Assembly: GCA_025362495.1 (NCBI GenBank)
Contig: JANYGI010000102.1
Coordinates: 1 to 64,000 of the forward strand
Reading direction: 5' to 3'
DNA: 64,000 nt
From: Byssovorax sp.
GTDB lineage: Bacteria; Myxococcota_A; Polyangia; Polyangiales; Polyangiaceae
The translations under genes and the position numbers were made by a program. Under the pieces are notes generated by a model, which saw only the letters and a program-made list of their open reading frames with translations, did no database searches and was not told the DNA's origin. Of this stretch, positions 63,545 to 64,000 are shown one piece after another. Positions within the stretch are counted from its first letter, which is position 1, and each line of letters starts with the position of its first letter.

Positions 63545-63628
63545 ACAGGGGGGCGAGGAGACGGCGAGGTGAGAGGAAGATTGGGAAGGATTTTCCCTCG
63601 GGTCTCCCGGTCCTCCTCGCCTCCCTGT
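63545..63628. repeat. Long imperfect inverted repeat in the moaA/moaD divergent spacer
   Basis: ACAGGGGGGCGAGGAGAC at 63545-63562 matches the reverse complement of 63611-63628 at about 15 of 18 positions. Between the arms lies a smaller GGGAA...TTCCC hairpin (about 63583-63596), and an A/T-rich patch (CCAAAAAAAAGACCGGAAATTT) precedes it. It lies 48 bases upstream of moaD and may be a leader structure or operator. Confidence 0.5.
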
Positions 63629-63676
63629 GAATTCTCCGACTCTTCAACCTGTTCGGTGCTCTAGGCTCGCGCGGCC

Positions 63677-63928
63677 ATGGAGCACACCGTGAAGATGCTG
63701 GCCTTCGCCGGGGCGCGCGACGTGCTCGGCGCCGGCGAGATCGCCTTTCCGCTCGCCGCGCCGTGCACGGCCGCCGAGCTGCTCGCCGCCGTCTGCGCGC
63801 GGTGGCCAGCCCTCGAGCCGTACCGTCGCTCGATCCGCGTCGCCGTCAACGGCACCTACGCCGCGTGGGAAGATCCGGTGGCCTGGGGCGACGAGGTCGC
63901 GTTGATCCCGCCCGTCGCCGGCGGCTGA
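63677..63928 (+). CDS. moaD: Molybdopterin synthase small subunit MoaD
   Basis: 83 residues of ubiquitin fold: VKMLAFAGARDVLGAGEIAFPL, then AVNGTYAAWEDPVAWGDEVALIPPVAGG with the terminal Gly-Gly that carries the thiocarboxylate. With MoaE it inserts sulfur into cyclic pyranopterin. moaE would be expected next; the next frame starts at 63971. Confidence 0.9.
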   Translation: MEHTVKMLAFAGARDVLGAGEIAFPLAAPCTAAELLAAVCARWPALEPYRRSIRVAVNGTYAAWEDPVAWGDEVALIPPVAGG

Positions 63929-63970
63929 CTATCGCGTTTACGGGCCGGATCTGCGAATCTCGCCGGTTCG

Positions 63971-64000
63971 ATGATCAAGAAGCTCGACCTCGCCCCCAAG
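63971..64000 (+). CDS. Start of an unknown gene, cut by the window edge
   Basis: A frame begins at the ATG at 63971 (MIKKLDLAPK) 42 bases after moaD and runs off the window. Ten residues are too few for any assignment. Confidence 0.35.
   Translation, partial: MIKKLDLAPK

Overview
The window reads as chromosome from a myxobacterium, most likely of the Polyangiales (Sorangium, Polyangium or Minicystis type). This rests on very high GC with strongly GC-biased third codon positions, several lipoproteins carrying long Gly/Ser/Thr linkers directly after the lipobox, giant Ser/Thr kinases fused to ATPase and TPR regions, a TPR-headed sigma-54 activator, and an RCC1-repeat lipoprotein. No rRNA, tRNA or CRISPR array was recognised. 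The taxonomic placement is inference.

Layout. 1-7041 is an accessory region. It holds the end of a WYL regulator, an OLD-family ATPase/TOPRIM nuclease whose C-terminus is a LexA-like S24 peptidase domain, a possible insertion-sequence end, two coupled unknown genes that both appear frameshifted, one further unknown gene, and a xisH-xisI pair. The nuclease gene is visibly richer in A/T-ending codons than the rest of the window, which suggests acquisition. 7156-17087 is mostly housekeeping and envelope genes (kamA-type aminomutase, lytic transglycosylase, M1 peptidase lipoprotein, ROK kinase, CPBP protease, gltX, RCC1 lipoprotein, a histone-tail-like protein), with two gene relics. 17223-23481 carries speA, ccmB, a 2Fe-2S/FAD oxidoreductase and an overlapping nadD operon. 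23610-32637 is a signalling block: TPR/sigma-54 activator, coupled small lipoprotein, kinase-RDD fusion, membrane histidine kinase and a sialidase-fold lipoprotein.

33610-39638 is a tight five-gene biosynthetic set (NAD synthase-like, asparagine synthetase-like, AMP ligase, acyl carrier protein, GNAT transferase). 40137-45066 contains an unknown coiled-coil protein preceded by a regular array of CGGTSACCG palindromes, then a coupled P-loop ATPase plus TPR-protein pair that looks like an uncharacterised signalling or conflict module. 45237-64000 has a PilZ-transmembrane-AMIN protein, an ABC-2 exporter, a kinase/pseudocyclase/AAA/TPR giant with an adjacent patatin, an outer-membrane protein, ftsH, an aldo/keto reductase and molybdopterin genes (moaA, moaD).

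The strongest candidate for something undescribed is the OLD nuclease-S24 fusion at 421-2895. Its S24 part keeps the Ser/Lys dyad and has an Ala-Gly LexA-like cleavage site at nearly LexA spacing, so the nuclease could be switched by damage- or phage-induced self-cleavage. The second candidate is the ATPase/TPR pair at 41245-44525.
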